In this document: piece after piece, positions 1 through 7,583 of the stretch
How the letters are laid out: each line of letters starts with the position of its first letter
Numbering within the stretch: the stretch's first letter is position 1
Assembly: GCA_963765955.1 (NCBI GenBank)
Contig: CAVXYA010000010.1
Location: 499,119 to 563,118 of the forward strand
Direction: 5' to 3'
Source: JAXDMK01 sp963765955
Lineage (GTDB): Bacteria; Actinomycetota; Acidimicrobiia; Acidimicrobiales; AC-14
Length of the DNA stretch: 64,000 bases
The notes under the pieces: model-generated
The model's input: the letters and a program-made list of their open reading frames with translations, nothing else
Told to the model about the DNA's origin: nothing
Databases searched by the model: none
Translations under genes and position numbers: made by a program

Positions 1-2
1 AG

Positions 3-302
3 CTGGCCCGCACGGTGGTCCAGCGGCGGGCACCGGGGGTGCGCACCCGGGTCCTGGTCGACATCTCCGGCTACCGCATGGCCCGGCGGGAGGCGCTCGA
101 GCGCTTCACCCGGGAGGTCGCCAACCAGGTGGTGGCTTCCGGTGTCGCCCGGGTGCTCGAGCCCATGTCGCCCCCCGATCGCAAGGTCGTGCACGACACG
201 GCCAACAGCATCGACGGCGTGTCCACCTCGTCCGAGGGCGAAGAACCCCGCCGGCGGGTCGTGATCATCCCCGACGGGATCGAGGACGACGGCGACAGCT
301 GA
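3..302 (+). CDS. jag: Jag/KhpB-type R3H-domain RNA-binding protein, C-terminal part
   Basis: This is the 3' end of a gene that enters from the left, and the reading frame is open to base 3. The visible 99 residues match the end of Jag (SpoIIIJ-associated) proteins: a hydrophobic strand with 'VLVDISGYR', a basic helix, then the R3H-like 'MSPPDRKVVHDTANSIDGVSTSSEGEEPRR', of which the RKVVH and TxSxGEEPxR parts are typical. Jag proteins bind RNA and act in cell-wall and division control. In actinobacteria the gene lies between yidC and rsmG beside the origin, and rsmG follows here at 370. The start, the KH domain and any Jag-N domain lie outside the window. Confidence 0.85.
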   Translation: MARTVVQRRAPGVRTRVLVDISGYRMARREALERFTREVANQVVASGVARVLEPMSPPDRKVVHDTANSIDGVSTSSEGEEPRRRVVIIPDGIEDDGDS

Positions 303-369
303 CGGTGGTGCTGCCGTCGGTGACGCCGACGGCGGGGGGCGAGCGTCACTGGAGGCGCGGCTGGAGCCG

Positions 370-987
370 GTGCTCGAGGAGGCCCGTGACCTGGGCTTGC
401 TCGGGCCCGGTCCCCTTCTCCCCCACCTCCACCACGCATTGGGTTTCGGGGCGGCGGCGGCGCTAGGCGGGTTGGACCGCTCCGACGAGTGGTACTGCCT
501 CGACCTGGGGAGCGGCGCGGGGCTGCCCGGGCTGCCGCTGGCGCTTGCCTGGCCGAGGAGCAGGTGGACGCTGGTCGACGCCGGCGAGCGCCGGGTGGCG
601 TTCCTGGCCGAGGCGGTGAAGGCGCTGGAATTGGAGGACCGGGTGCACGTCGTCGTCGGCCGGGCCGAGGTCCTGGGCCGGGACGAGCGGTTCCGGGGCC
701 GGTTCGACCTGGTGGTGGCCCGCGGGTTCGCTCCGCCGGCAGTGACCGCCGAGTGCGCGGCCGGTTTCCTGGTGGTTGGGGGTCAGGCCGTCGTGAGCGA
801 GCCGCCGGGAGGCCGTCCTGATCGTTGGCCGGCCGACGGCCTCGCGATGTTGGGCATGGAGCCGGCGGACCCGGTCGACGCCGGCGGGGCGTCCTACCAG
901 GTGCTGCGACAATGCTCAGCCTGCCCCGAGCGCTATCCCCGCCGCACCGGGATCCCGGCCAAGCGGCCCCTTTTCACGACTGAGTAG
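370..987 (+). CDS. rsmG: 16S rRNA (guanine-N7)-methyltransferase RsmG (GidB)
   Basis: SAM-dependent methyltransferase that modifies G527 of 16S rRNA (E. coli numbering). The 205-residue product has the class I SAM motif 'DLGSGAGLPGLPLAL' near residues 40-55, then 'WTLVDAGERRVAFL' (acidic ribose-binding residue) and the 'DLVVARGFAPP' segment. Length and order fit the family. The start is the GTG at 370, with GGAGG about 15 bases upstream, because no in-frame ATG/GTG occurs between the jag stop and this codon. It lies in the conserved jag-rsmG-parA-parB block. The C-terminal tail 'CPERYPRRTGIPAKRPL' is the usual RsmG ending. Confidence 0.93.
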   Translation: MLEEARDLGLLGPGPLLPHLHHALGFGAAAALGGLDRSDEWYCLDLGSGAGLPGLPLALAWPRSRWTLVDAGERRVAFLAEAVKALELEDRVHVVVGRAEVLGRDERFRGRFDLVVARGFAPPAVTAECAAGFLVVGGQAVVSEPPGGRPDRWPADGLAMLGMEPADPVDAGGASYQVLRQCSACPERYPRRTGIPAKRPLFTTE

Positions 988-1014
988 CGCCGCCCGCCGG
1001 CGGGGGCCGGTTTA

Positions 1015-1051
1015 TGGAGCAAAAGCGACCTCCCACGTCGTTTTTGCTCCA
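1015..1051. terminator. Long hairpin 3' of rsmG, probable terminator
   Basis: A 15-base arm (TGGAGCAAAAGCGAC) pairs with GTCGTTTTTGCTCCA with one mismatch around a 7-base loop. It starts 28 bases after the rsmG stop, so a terminator role is likely. It resembles the palindromes at 13792-13834 and 16648-16685 in carrying an A-rich/T-rich inner arm. Confidence 0.6.
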
Positions 1052-1084
1052 CAAAGGCCTGGCTTGACCTCAGGCAGGCGAAGG

Positions 1085-1640
1085 TTTGGAGGGCGGGTGG
1101 GGGGCCGCGGCGGGCCGGGGTCGTGCGGAAGCCGGGTGGAGGGGCAGGCGGCCGGGGTGTGGAACGGGTGGGCGGCGCGGGCGGCTGGGGTCGTGCGGGA
1201 GGGTGGAGGACACGGCCGGCGTGGGGTTCGTAGGGACGGGTAGGGGCAGGCCGCCTTGTGGGTTCCGTGCCGAACGGGTGGAGGGGCAGCGTTCCGGCGT
1301 GGGGCTCAGGCGGCGCAAGAGTTTGGAGGACGGGTTGGGGCATCCCGGGCTGGGCACTGCGAGACCGGATGGGGGCACGTCGGCCGGGGTCGGGCCGAGC
1401 CGCACGCCCGCTGGGTCTCGTGCGGAACAGAGGGGCACGCTCGGCTACGTGCGGTGCCGGGTGGGCCAGCTCCGGCTTGGGCCCTACGATCCCTGGAGGG
1501 GCAGCTCCGGTCCGGGTCGTGTGCGGAAGGGTGGAGTGTAACGGCCAGCCGGGTCGTGCGGAATTCGGTGAAGGGGTACGGCAGCCGGCGCCCCGGCGAC
1601 AAGGGCGGAGGGGCACGGCTGGTTACGGGCCCTGCGAGGG
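1085..1640. repeat. Degenerate G-rich repeat array between rsmG and parA
   Basis: The 777-base gap between rsmG and parA has no convincing gene. Much of it consists of imperfect copies of a short G-rich unit resembling TCGTGCGGAAGGGTGGAGG followed by GGCACGGCCGGCG. Recognisable copies start near 1120, 1190, 1265, 1410, 1515 and 1550, with variable spacing. Open frames here are long on both strands only because AT-poor DNA lacks stops. The position beside parS suggests a structural or protein-binding role, but nothing in the sequence proves it. Confidence 0.5.
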
Positions 1641-1700
1641 CATGTCTGGCGCTTGTGCCCGACGAGGCACCTAGCGAGCCCTCCAACACATGGGCGAGAT

Positions 1701-1716
1701 TGTTTCACGTGGAACA
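1701..1716. promoter_or_regulatory. parS: parS centromere site
   Basis: TGTTTCACGTGGAACA differs at one position from the bacterial consensus TGTTTCACGTGAAACA. It lies 48 bases upstream of parA, as expected for a ParB loading site in the origin-proximal region. It ends 12 bases before the parA -35-like hexamer, so ParB bound here could also influence parAB transcription. Confidence 0.9.
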
Positions 1717-1728
1717 CGAGCTTGATAC

Positions 1729-1756
1729 TTGACCCCTGGCCGCGAGGTGCCATGAT
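1729..1756 (+). promoter_or_regulatory. parA promoter, probably giving a leaderless transcript
   Basis: TTGACC (1729-1734) and CATGAT (1751-1756) are separated by 16 bases. Only 8 bases separate the -10-like hexamer from the GTG start at 1765, so transcription would begin at or next to the start codon. No ribosome binding site is seen, which agrees with leaderless translation. Confidence 0.6.
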
Positions 1757-1764
1757 GGAGCACC

Positions 1765-3048
1765 GTGAGCGAGGAAACCGGTGTCGCCTGGCCTGACGCG
1801 AACGTCGGGTCGGCCAACGCCGACTCGTCCGACGCTCAGACTCCAACCATCCGGGAAGTGACGGGGATCGTAGCCAACCACGACGAAGACATCGAGCCCC
1901 AGCCCGATGCCGAGTCCGACCAGGTGGGCGACACGGTCCCGCCCGCGTTTTCCGACGACCTCGACGGCAACGAGTGGCCACTCCCCGAACACTCCCCGCC
2001 CGCCTTCGAGGCTCCCCACGACACCCGCCCGGGCTCCACCGACCCCTCCCCGACCACACCCGACGTCGGTCACGACGCCAGCCCGGACCCCCCCGACCCC
2101 GCCGGCGACCAGCGAAACTCGCCGGCAACGGTGCTCTCGGGGCGGTCGGAGTGGGATCTCAGCGGCTCCACGCAGGTTCTCGCCAGCCCGCGACCACCCA
2201 TCGTCATCGACGAACCTCCGATCGCGACACCGCCCGAGTCCACCCCCGACGACCCGCCAACCCGTCCCCCGCTCCCCCGGGTCATGGCCATCGCCAACCA
2301 GAAGGGCGGCGTGGGCAAGACCACCACCGCCGTCAACCTGGGGGCTTCCTTGGCCGAGTTGGGCTACCGGGTCCTTGTCGTCGACCTCGACCCCCAGGGC
2401 AATGCCACCACCGGCCTCGGCGTCAACGCCCGCAACCTGCAGGCCTCGATCTACGACGTCCTCCTCGCCGACCTGCCCATGGAGGACTGCATCGAGCCCA
2501 CGGGCGTGCGCAACCTCTTCGTCGCCCCCGCCACCATCGACCTGGCCGGTGCCGAGATCGAGCTCGTCCCCGCCTTCAGCCGGGAGCTCCGACTCCGCCG
2601 GGCCCTCGAGAGCCTGGGCGACGAGTACGACTTCGTGCTCATCGACTGCCCACCCTCACTCGGGCTGCTCACCGTCAACGGGCTGGCCGCCGCCACCGAG
2701 GTGGTGGTGCCGATCCAGTGCGAGTACTACGCCCTGGAGGGCCTCGGACAGCTCATGCGCAACGTGCAGCTCGTGCAGCGAAACCTCAACCCCCGCCTGG
2801 AGATGTCGACCATCATCCTGACCATGTACGACGCCCGTACCAAGCTGGCCGAGCAGGTGGCCAAGGAGGTCCGTCGACACTTCGGCGCCAGGGTGTGCCG
2901 CAACATCGTCCCCCGGACGGTCCGCCTTTCCGAGGCGCCCTCGTTCGGCCAACCCATCCTGGTGTTCGACTCCACCTCCCGGGGGGCCCTGGCCTACCGC
3001 GAGCTGGCCAAGGAGGTGAGTGGTGGCGCGCCGCAGCGGACTCGGTAG
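1765..3048 (+). CDS. parA: Chromosome-partitioning ATPase ParA (Soj family) with long acidic N-terminal extension
   Basis: ParA-type ATPase that segregates the origin together with ParB and parS. The ATPase begins near residue 174 with 'MAIANQKGGVGKTTTAVNLG' (deviant Walker A). 'VLVVDLDPQGNATTGLG' follows, then the Walker B-like 'FVLIDCPPSLGLLT' and the C-terminal 'VPRTVRLSEAPSFGQPI' typical of chromosomal ParA. The first ~170 residues are an acidic, proline-rich, probably disordered extension, longer than in most ParA proteins. The GTG start at 1765 fits the leaderless promoter just upstream. The 3' end overlaps parB by 29 bases, implying coupled translation. Confidence 0.95.
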   Translation: MSEETGVAWPDANVGSANADSSDAQTPTIREVTGIVANHDEDIEPQPDAESDQVGDTVPPAFSDDLDGNEWPLPEHSPPAFEAPHDTRPGSTDPSPTTPDVGHDASPDPPDPAGDQRNSPATVLSGRSEWDLSGSTQVLASPRPPIVIDEPPIATPPESTPDDPPTRPPLPRVMAIANQKGGVGKTTTAVNLGASLAELGYRVLVVDLDPQGNATTGLGVNARNLQASIYDVLLADLPMEDCIEPTGVRNLFVAPATIDLAGAEIELVPAFSRELRLRRALESLGDEYDFVLIDCPPSLGLLTVNGLAAATEVVVPIQCEYYALEGLGQLMRNVQLVQRNLNPRLEMSTIILTMYDARTKLAEQVAKEVRRHFGARVCRNIVPRTVRLSEAPSFGQPILVFDSTSRGALAYRELAKEVSGGAPQRTR

Positions 3049-3904
3049 AGGACTGGGGGCGCTCATCCCCGCCGGCTCCGCCGACTGGGTGGACTCGGCC
3101 TTCCAGGACCTGCCCATCTCGTCGATCCTGCCCAACTCCCGCCAGCCCCGGAGCGGCTTCGATGAGGAGTCGATGGCCGCTCTGACCGCCTCGGTGCGGG
3201 AGCTGGGGATCTTGCAGCCGGTGCTCGTACGGGCGGCGGGGGAGGGGATGTACGAGCTCATCGCCGGCGAGCGCCGTTGGCGGGCGGCCAAGCGGGCCGG
3301 CCTACCCCTCATCCCGGCGATCATCCGCACCGTCGACGACACCTCGTCGCTGGAGCAGGCTCTGGTGGAGAACCTCCAGCGGGAGGACCTCAACCCCCTC
3401 GACGAGGCCGCCGCCTACCAGCAGCTCCTGGAGGACTTCCACCTCACCCACGACGAGCTGGCCGCCCGCATGGGTAAGAGCCGAGCCGCCATCTCGAACA
3501 CTCTCCGTCTCTTTCAGCTCCCCCCGTCCGTGCAGCGGCTGGTGGCGGAGGGCCGGATCACCGCCGGCCACGCCCGGGCCCTGCTCACCTGCCCCGACCG
3601 CGCCTATCAGGAGACGCTGGCCGGCCGGGTGGTGGCCGAAGGCCTCTCGGTGCGGGCGGTGGAGGAGGAGGCCCGCCGACAGAACCAGAAGTCGGCCGCC
3701 GCCCCCACACCGGTCGGCCCCGGCAAGCGCCTGCGGCCACCGGGACTGCTGGAGCTGGAGGAGCGCCTCTCGGAGCACCTCGACACCCGGGTCAAGGTCG
3801 AGATGAGCGCCAACCGGGGCAAGGTGGTCATCCAGTTCGCCAACCTGGAGGACCTCGAGCGGATATTTCGGGCCATGACGGCGGGAAGAGTTACAACCCC
3901 GTAA
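3020..3904 (+). CDS. parB: Chromosome-partitioning protein ParB (Spo0J family CTPase)
   Basis: DNA-binding CTPase that loads at parS and slides along DNA. The N-terminal 'GLGRGLGALIP' is the usual ParA-interacting start. The CTP-binding box GERRWRA is at residues 83-89, followed by 'LVENLQREDLNPLDEA' and the helix-turn-helix 'LAARMGKSRAAISNTLRLFQL' segment that reads parS. The C-terminal ~60 residues form the dimerization domain. The start is one of two adjacent GTG codons (3020 or 3023) inside the parA 3' end. Its target site is at 1701-1716. Confidence 0.95.
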   Translation: MVARRSGLGRGLGALIPAGSADWVDSAFQDLPISSILPNSRQPRSGFDEESMAALTASVRELGILQPVLVRAAGEGMYELIAGERRWRAAKRAGLPLIPAIIRTVDDTSSLEQALVENLQREDLNPLDEAAAYQQLLEDFHLTHDELAARMGKSRAAISNTLRLFQLPPSVQRLVAEGRITAGHARALLTCPDRAYQETLAGRVVAEGLSVRAVEEEARRQNQKSAAAPTPVGPGKRLRPPGLLELEERLSEHLDTRVKVEMSANRGKVVIQFANLEDLERIFRAMTAGRVTTP

Positions 3905-3934
3905 TTACAAGCGGGCCCTTTCCGAAAGCCATCT

Positions 3935-3958
3935 CCACAGCGTGCGAAAAGGCTGTGG
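3935..3958. terminator. Possible bidirectional terminator between parB and trxA
   Basis: CCACAGC and GCTGTGG form a 7-bp stem around a 10-base loop. It lies in the 66-base gap between the convergent parB and trxA genes. There is no clear U-tract, so this is a weak call. Confidence 0.4.
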
Positions 3959-3970
3959 ATGACCTGCGGG

Positions 3971-4297
3971 CTACAGGAACTCGGCCAGGTCGGCGAGAAG
4001 GGCGGTCTTGGCCTTGGCCCCGACGATGCGCTTCTTGGCGATGCCGTCCTTGAACACGATGAGCGTGGGGATGCTCATCACCTGGTGACGACGAGCCGCT
4101 TCGGGGTTGTCGTCGACGTTGAGCTTCCAGACTCGAACCTGGCCCGCCTTCTCGACCGCGATCTGCTCGAGGATGGGCGCCACCAAGCGGCAGGGGCCAC
4201 ACCACTCGGCCCAGAAGTCGACGATCATGGGCACGTCGGCGCCGGCGACCTCCTCGTCGAACGTACTGTCAGTGAGGACGTCAACACCCTCAGCCAT
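3971..4297 (-). CDS. trxA: Thioredoxin
   Basis: Cytoplasmic disulfide reductant of 108 residues, the usual size. The active site is WCGPC (Cys33 and Cys36), in 'VDFWAEWCGPCRLVAPIL'. The cis-proline segment 'MSIPTLIVFKDG' follows. A clean AGGAGG lies 6-7 bases before the ATG at 4297. trxB lies directly upstream on the same strand and supplies its electrons. This matches the trxB2-trxC pair near parAB in mycobacteria, although the cwlM gene found there is missing. Confidence 0.96.
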   Translation of the reverse strand: MAEGVDVLTDSTFDEEVAGADVPMIVDFWAEWCGPCRLVAPILEQIAVEKAGQVRVWKLNVDDNPEAARRHQVMSIPTLIVFKDGIAKKRIVGAKAKTALLADLAEFL

Positions 4298-4378
4298 GAG
4301 CTGCCTCCTGTGGTCGTAGGGGGAGAACCTCTCCCTGCTGTCCGTGAAACCCCGGGACGGGCCGGTCGATTCCGCCTC

Positions 4379-5356
4379 TCACCACTCGGTGGGGGTACCG
4401 AGGATCTCGGCCTCGTGCTTCTGCTCCCCGAGCCAGCGCTCGGAGTCGATGGCCGCCATGCAGCCGGTGCCGGCGGCGGTGATGGCCTGGCGGTACACGT
4501 GGTCGGCGACGTCGCCGGCTGCGAACACCCCCTCGATGTTGGTGCGGGAGCCGGTGGAGGTGAGGAGATAGCCGTTCTCGTCCATGTCGAGCTGGTCGAC
4601 GAACAACGACGTGTTGGGGACGTGGCCGATGGCGACGAACAACCCGGCGATGTCGAGGACCGTCTCCTCGTCCGTCTTCACGTTGCGGATCCGGAGCCCT
4701 TCCAGCATCTTGTCGCCCAGCAGCTCGACCGGCACCGAGTCCCAGACGAACTCGATCTTGTCGTTCTTGAACGCCCGCTCCTGCATGATCTTGGACGCCC
4801 GCAGCTCGTCGCGCCGGTGGACGACGTAGACCTTCTTGGCGAACTTGGTGAGGAAGGTGGCCTCCTCGAGGGCGGAGTCGCCGCCGCCGACGACGGCGAT
4901 CGTCTCGTCCTTGAAGAAGAAGCCGTCGCAGGTGGCACAGGTGGACACCCCGTGGCCTATGAGCTGGATCTCCCGGTCGAGGCCCAGCATCTTGGCCTTG
5001 GCGCCGGTGGACACGATCACGGCCCGGGCCTGGAGGACCACGTCGCCCACCTCGATGTGGAAGGGCCGCACCGACAAGTCGACCCGCGTGACCTTCTCGG
5101 TGAGGAACTCGGCACCGAAGCGGGCCGCCTGGCCCCGGAAGTTGCCCATCAGCGCCGGGCCCATGATGCCGTCGACGAAGCCGGGGTAGTTCTCCACCTC
5201 GGTGGTGAGCATCAGCTGGCCGCCCGGCTGGTCGCCGGTGGACGACAGCTCGCCCTCGATGACCAACGGGCGCAGGTTGGCCCGGGCGGCGTAGATGGCC
5301 GCGGTGAGGCCGGCCGGTCCCGAACCGATGATGACCACGTCACGGACGTCTTTCAC
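4379..5356 (-). CDS. trxB: Thioredoxin-disulfide reductase (FAD/NADPH)
   Basis: Flavoenzyme that passes electrons from NADPH to thioredoxin. The FAD-binding GSGPAG is at residues 11-16, the redox pair C-A-T-C at 140-143, the NADPH-binding 'VVGGGDSALEEA' in the middle, and the second FAD motif 'GVFAAGDVAD' near the C-terminus. At 325 residues it has standard length. The start is GTG at 5356, with AAGGAG about 7 bases upstream. It is probably co-transcribed with trxA, 81 bases downstream. Confidence 0.97.
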   Translation of the reverse strand: MKDVRDVVIIGSGPAGLTAAIYAARANLRPLVIEGELSSTGDQPGGQLMLTTEVENYPGFVDGIMGPALMGNFRGQAARFGAEFLTEKVTRVDLSVRPFHIEVGDVVLQARAVIVSTGAKAKMLGLDREIQLIGHGVSTCATCDGFFFKDETIAVVGGGDSALEEATFLTKFAKKVYVVHRRDELRASKIMQERAFKNDKIEFVWDSVPVELLGDKMLEGLRIRNVKTDEETVLDIAGLFVAIGHVPNTSLFVDQLDMDENGYLLTSTGSRTNIEGVFAAGDVADHVYRQAITAAGTGCMAAIDSERWLGEQKHEAEILGTPTEW

Positions 5357-5411
5357 TGCGATCTCCTTGGATGCTTCGGCCCGTCGGATGGACCGGCTGC
5401 GTACGGCGGGG

Positions 5412-6299
5412 TCAGGCGTTGGGAGGCCGGGCCGTGCGCTTCGACCACAGCAACAACCCGGCGGCCAGGAATATTGCTCCCAGGATGGCGTAGGGGATCC
5501 AGACCTCGCCGGGGATGATCACGTCGAGCAGGCGGATGGCGAAGATCACCAGCAGGATCACCGCGGTGATCCCCATGACCGCGGCCAGCAACCCGTAGAC
5601 CACCATCCGGGCCACGCCCACCAGGCGATCGGAGGTGTTGGCCCGGACCTTGGCCACGACCTCGTCGATGCGGTCGGCCACCTCGGCCGCCCAGTCTGCT
5701 TGGGGACGGGCGACCGCCGGCGGGCTGGTCACGGGGGACGGACCCGGGCCCGGGGGCCGCACGGGCGGCGTCACCGGCCGGGCGATGGGCCGGGTGACGG
5801 TGGGGGTGTCGGTGGAGCCGCGGCCGGCAGGCGGCGGGCCGGAGGCGGGGGGACCAGTTGCGGCGGTGCCGGTGGGCGCAGGCGCGGGCCGAGGCGGGGG
5901 ACCAGTTGCGGCAGCGCCGGTTGGCGGGGTGGAGCCGGCGGCTGGCGCAGCAGGCCGGGGCGGGGGACCAGTTGCGGCGACGCCGGTCGTCGCTGCCACG
6001 GGTGTCACGGGCGAAACGGGCGAGGGAGACGGCGAGGGGCCGGTGGACGACCCGACAGGCGCCGGTGCCGCGGTCGTGGTCGCCCTGGGCGGGGGGACGT
6101 CGGAATCCGGTGCCCGGCCGTCGGCGGTCGGCAGATCGGCACCCGGCGGATCATCGGTCTCCGCGGACGTCGCCATCGTTCCGGCGGAGTCGGCCCAGGT
6201 GAGCGGGGGAACCCGTTCCGCGTCTGCAGGTTCCTCGGGGCGCGGGGACGCGATCGCTCCCGGGCCGGCCGCCGGGGTCTGGTCAGGGTCGTCCGCCAC
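5412..6299 (-). CDS. Proline/alanine-rich membrane protein with two C-terminal membrane segments
   Basis: I do not recognise a named family. The first ~200 of 295 residues are low-complexity Pro/Ala/Thr-rich, with repeats of the type 'AATGPPPRPA', and are probably disordered. An amphipathic helix 'WAAEVADRIDEVVAKVRANTSDR' follows. Two hydrophobic segments come next, near residues 223-248 ('VVYGLLAAVMGITAVILLVI') and 258-280, ending in a basic tail. The helix plus two-span C-terminus resembles small actinobacterial membrane proteins encoded near trxB. The GTG start at 6299 is 24 bases from the divergent gene at 6323, so the two share a promoter region. The role is unknown. Confidence 0.65.
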   Translation of the reverse strand: MADDPDQTPAAGPGAIASPRPEEPADAERVPPLTWADSAGTMATSAETDDPPGADLPTADGRAPDSDVPPPRATTTAAPAPVGSSTGPSPSPSPVSPVTPVAATTGVAATGPPPRPAAPAAGSTPPTGAAATGPPPRPAPAPTGTAATGPPASGPPPAGRGSTDTPTVTRPIARPVTPPVRPPGPGPSPVTSPPAVARPQADWAAEVADRIDEVVAKVRANTSDRLVGVARMVVYGLLAAVMGITAVILLVIFAIRLLDVIIPGEVWIPYAILGAIFLAAGLLLWSKRTARPPNA

Positions 6300-6309
6300 G
6301 GGCGGAGCC

Positions 6310-6315
6310 TACCCT
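6310..6315 (+). promoter_or_regulatory. -10-like element of a leaderless promoter
   Basis: TACCCT lies 7 bases before the GTG start at 6323, the same arrangement seen at several other genes here. It sits in the 23-base gap between two divergent genes. Confidence 0.45.
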
Positions 6316-6322
6316 TGACCGG

Positions 6323-6688
6323 GTGCGATCCACTCTCTCTCTCCTCGCCGGCGCGTTGGTGGCGGCGGTGGCCGCCCTCCTGTTCGGGGAGTACGCCTTC
6401 GACGGCCTGGCCGTGATCGGAGCGGGGGTGGTCCTGGGGCTGTTCGTGTCCGAGGCCACGACCACCGTCGCCCGCCGCCGGTCGCTGCTCCTGGCGGTGG
6501 CCGGGGCGGTGTTCACCGTCTGCGGCCTCCTGGGCGCGGCGTGGATCTCGACCGACCGTCGCCTGTCCATGATCGACGTCCACGGGTGGCTGGCGGTGGC
6601 CCTGGGGGCCGCCGCCGCCGCCGTCAGGGCCCGGCCGCTTCGAGAACTACCCGACACCCCTCCTGGCGAGCCAGAGCCAGCAGCGTGA
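6323..6688 (+). CDS. Small polytopic membrane protein of unknown function
   Basis: A 121-residue hydrophobic protein with about four predicted membrane segments (residues ~5-22, 27-46, 54-74 and 84-102) and a short hydrophilic tail. No family is recognised. The GTG start at 6323 is supported by the -10-like TACCCT at 6310-6315 and the lack of a ribosome binding site. Its last 65 bases overlap the 3' end of the convergent anti-sigma gene. One of the two ends could therefore be wrong, but both reading frames look coding up to the overlap. Confidence 0.6.
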   Translation: MRSTLSLLAGALVAAVAALLFGEYAFDGLAVIGAGVVLGLFVSEATTTVARRRSLLLAVAGAVFTVCGLLGAAWISTDRRLSMIDVHGWLAVALGAAAAAVRARPLRELPDTPPGEPEPAA

Positions 6689-7583
6689 CGGGCGCCGGCG
6701 CGGGGCCGGGAGCGAAGCCGAGCACCACCACCGGCAGCCCACCCACCCGGCCCACGGCGTAGTAGACGACGGTTCCGAGGTCGGGCCGGTCCGTCCGGGC
6801 CTCCATCTCGCACGGGCGGGTCCCCACGAACTTCGACGTGAGCCCGGACTCGCCGGCACCGGCCGGCGCGATGCCGGTCACGGGGGCGGGGGCCGGGGCC
6901 GCGTCGCGCTGAAGCAGCGCCGGCCGGGCCCGAGCCACGAGGACGGACGCGTCGGTGATCTCGCCCAGGTCGCCTCCGTCGACCCCACCCGCCGCAGCGG
7001 CGCCTGTCGCACCGGTGTCGGCCACGCCGAAGCCGGGCTCGGCGTTCAGGGTCGAGTTGGCGTCGCCGGCTGTGCGCTCCTGGGTGGGCGGCGCCCCGGC
7101 GGCGACGGTCGCGTCGTCGTCCCCAACGCCCCCGCCTCCACCAGTGAGGACGCCGACTCCCAGGACGAACGCCAGCAGCACCGCGGCCGCCGACCCCACC
7201 CCTACCCAGAGGCCGGAACCTGACCAGCGGCGGCTCCTGGCCGAGGTGATCGGGGTGGGGGGCGCCGAGCGACCACCGGGGGGGACATCCGACGACCGGG
7301 TCACCGGCACCGGCGCTGAACGACGAAGGCCGGCGACTGTCTCTTCTGTAGTACCCCGCACACTATCAACGGCTCCGAAGGCTTCCAGCGCCCGGGCCAG
7401 AGCCTTCTCCCGGACGGCATCGGGCGCCGGAGGCACGGGGCTGGACACCAGGGCGGTCGTGATCCGCAGCCAGCGCAGGGTGGTCCGGCAGGCGGGGCAG
7501 CCGGTGACGTGGGCGGCCAGCTCGGGCGCCTCGCCGTCGTGGTGGGCGCTCAGGGCCTCGAAGTCGGGGTGCGGATTGGTCAT
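6624..7583 (-). CDS. Anti-sigma factor with zinc-finger-like N-terminus and one membrane span
   Basis: Membrane-bound regulator that would hold the sigma factor encoded immediately upstream. The N-terminal ~40 residues contain the H-x3-C-x2-C signature typical of zinc-binding anti-sigma domains ('HVTGCPACRTTLRWLR' with an upstream His pair). A linker precedes a single membrane segment near residues 133-152 ('VGVGSAAAVLLAFVLGVGVL'). The C-terminal ~160 residues would be extracytoplasmic. Its ATG overlaps the sigma stop codon (ATGA), so translation is coupled. Position and architecture match the RsmA/anti-SigM partner next to trxB in mycobacteria. Confidence 0.85.
   Translation of the reverse strand: MTNPHPDFEALSAHHDGEAPELAAHVTGCPACRTTLRWLRITTALVSSPVPPAPDAVREKALARALEAFGAVDSVRGTTEETVAGLRRSAPVPVTRSSDVPPGGRSAPPTPITSARSRRWSGSGLWVGVGSAAAVLLAFVLGVGVLTGGGGGVGDDDATVAAGAPPTQERTAGDANSTLNAEPGFGVADTGATGAAAAGGVDGGDLGEITDASVLVARARPALLQRDAAPAPAPVTGIAPAGAGESGLTSKFVGTRPCEMEARTDRPDLGTVVYYAVGRVGGLPVVVLGFAPGPAPAPVTLLALARQEGCRVVLEAAGP

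Noticed and set aside
3924..3966. DnaA box or origin element between parB and trxA
   Set aside because: ATCTCCACA and TCATCCACA are only weak matches to TTATCCACA, and the two form the arms of a terminator-like hairpin. The origin is expected left of jag.
4340..4352. Second parS site near 4345
   Set aside because: Only a half-site (CGTGAAAC) is present, without the dyad.
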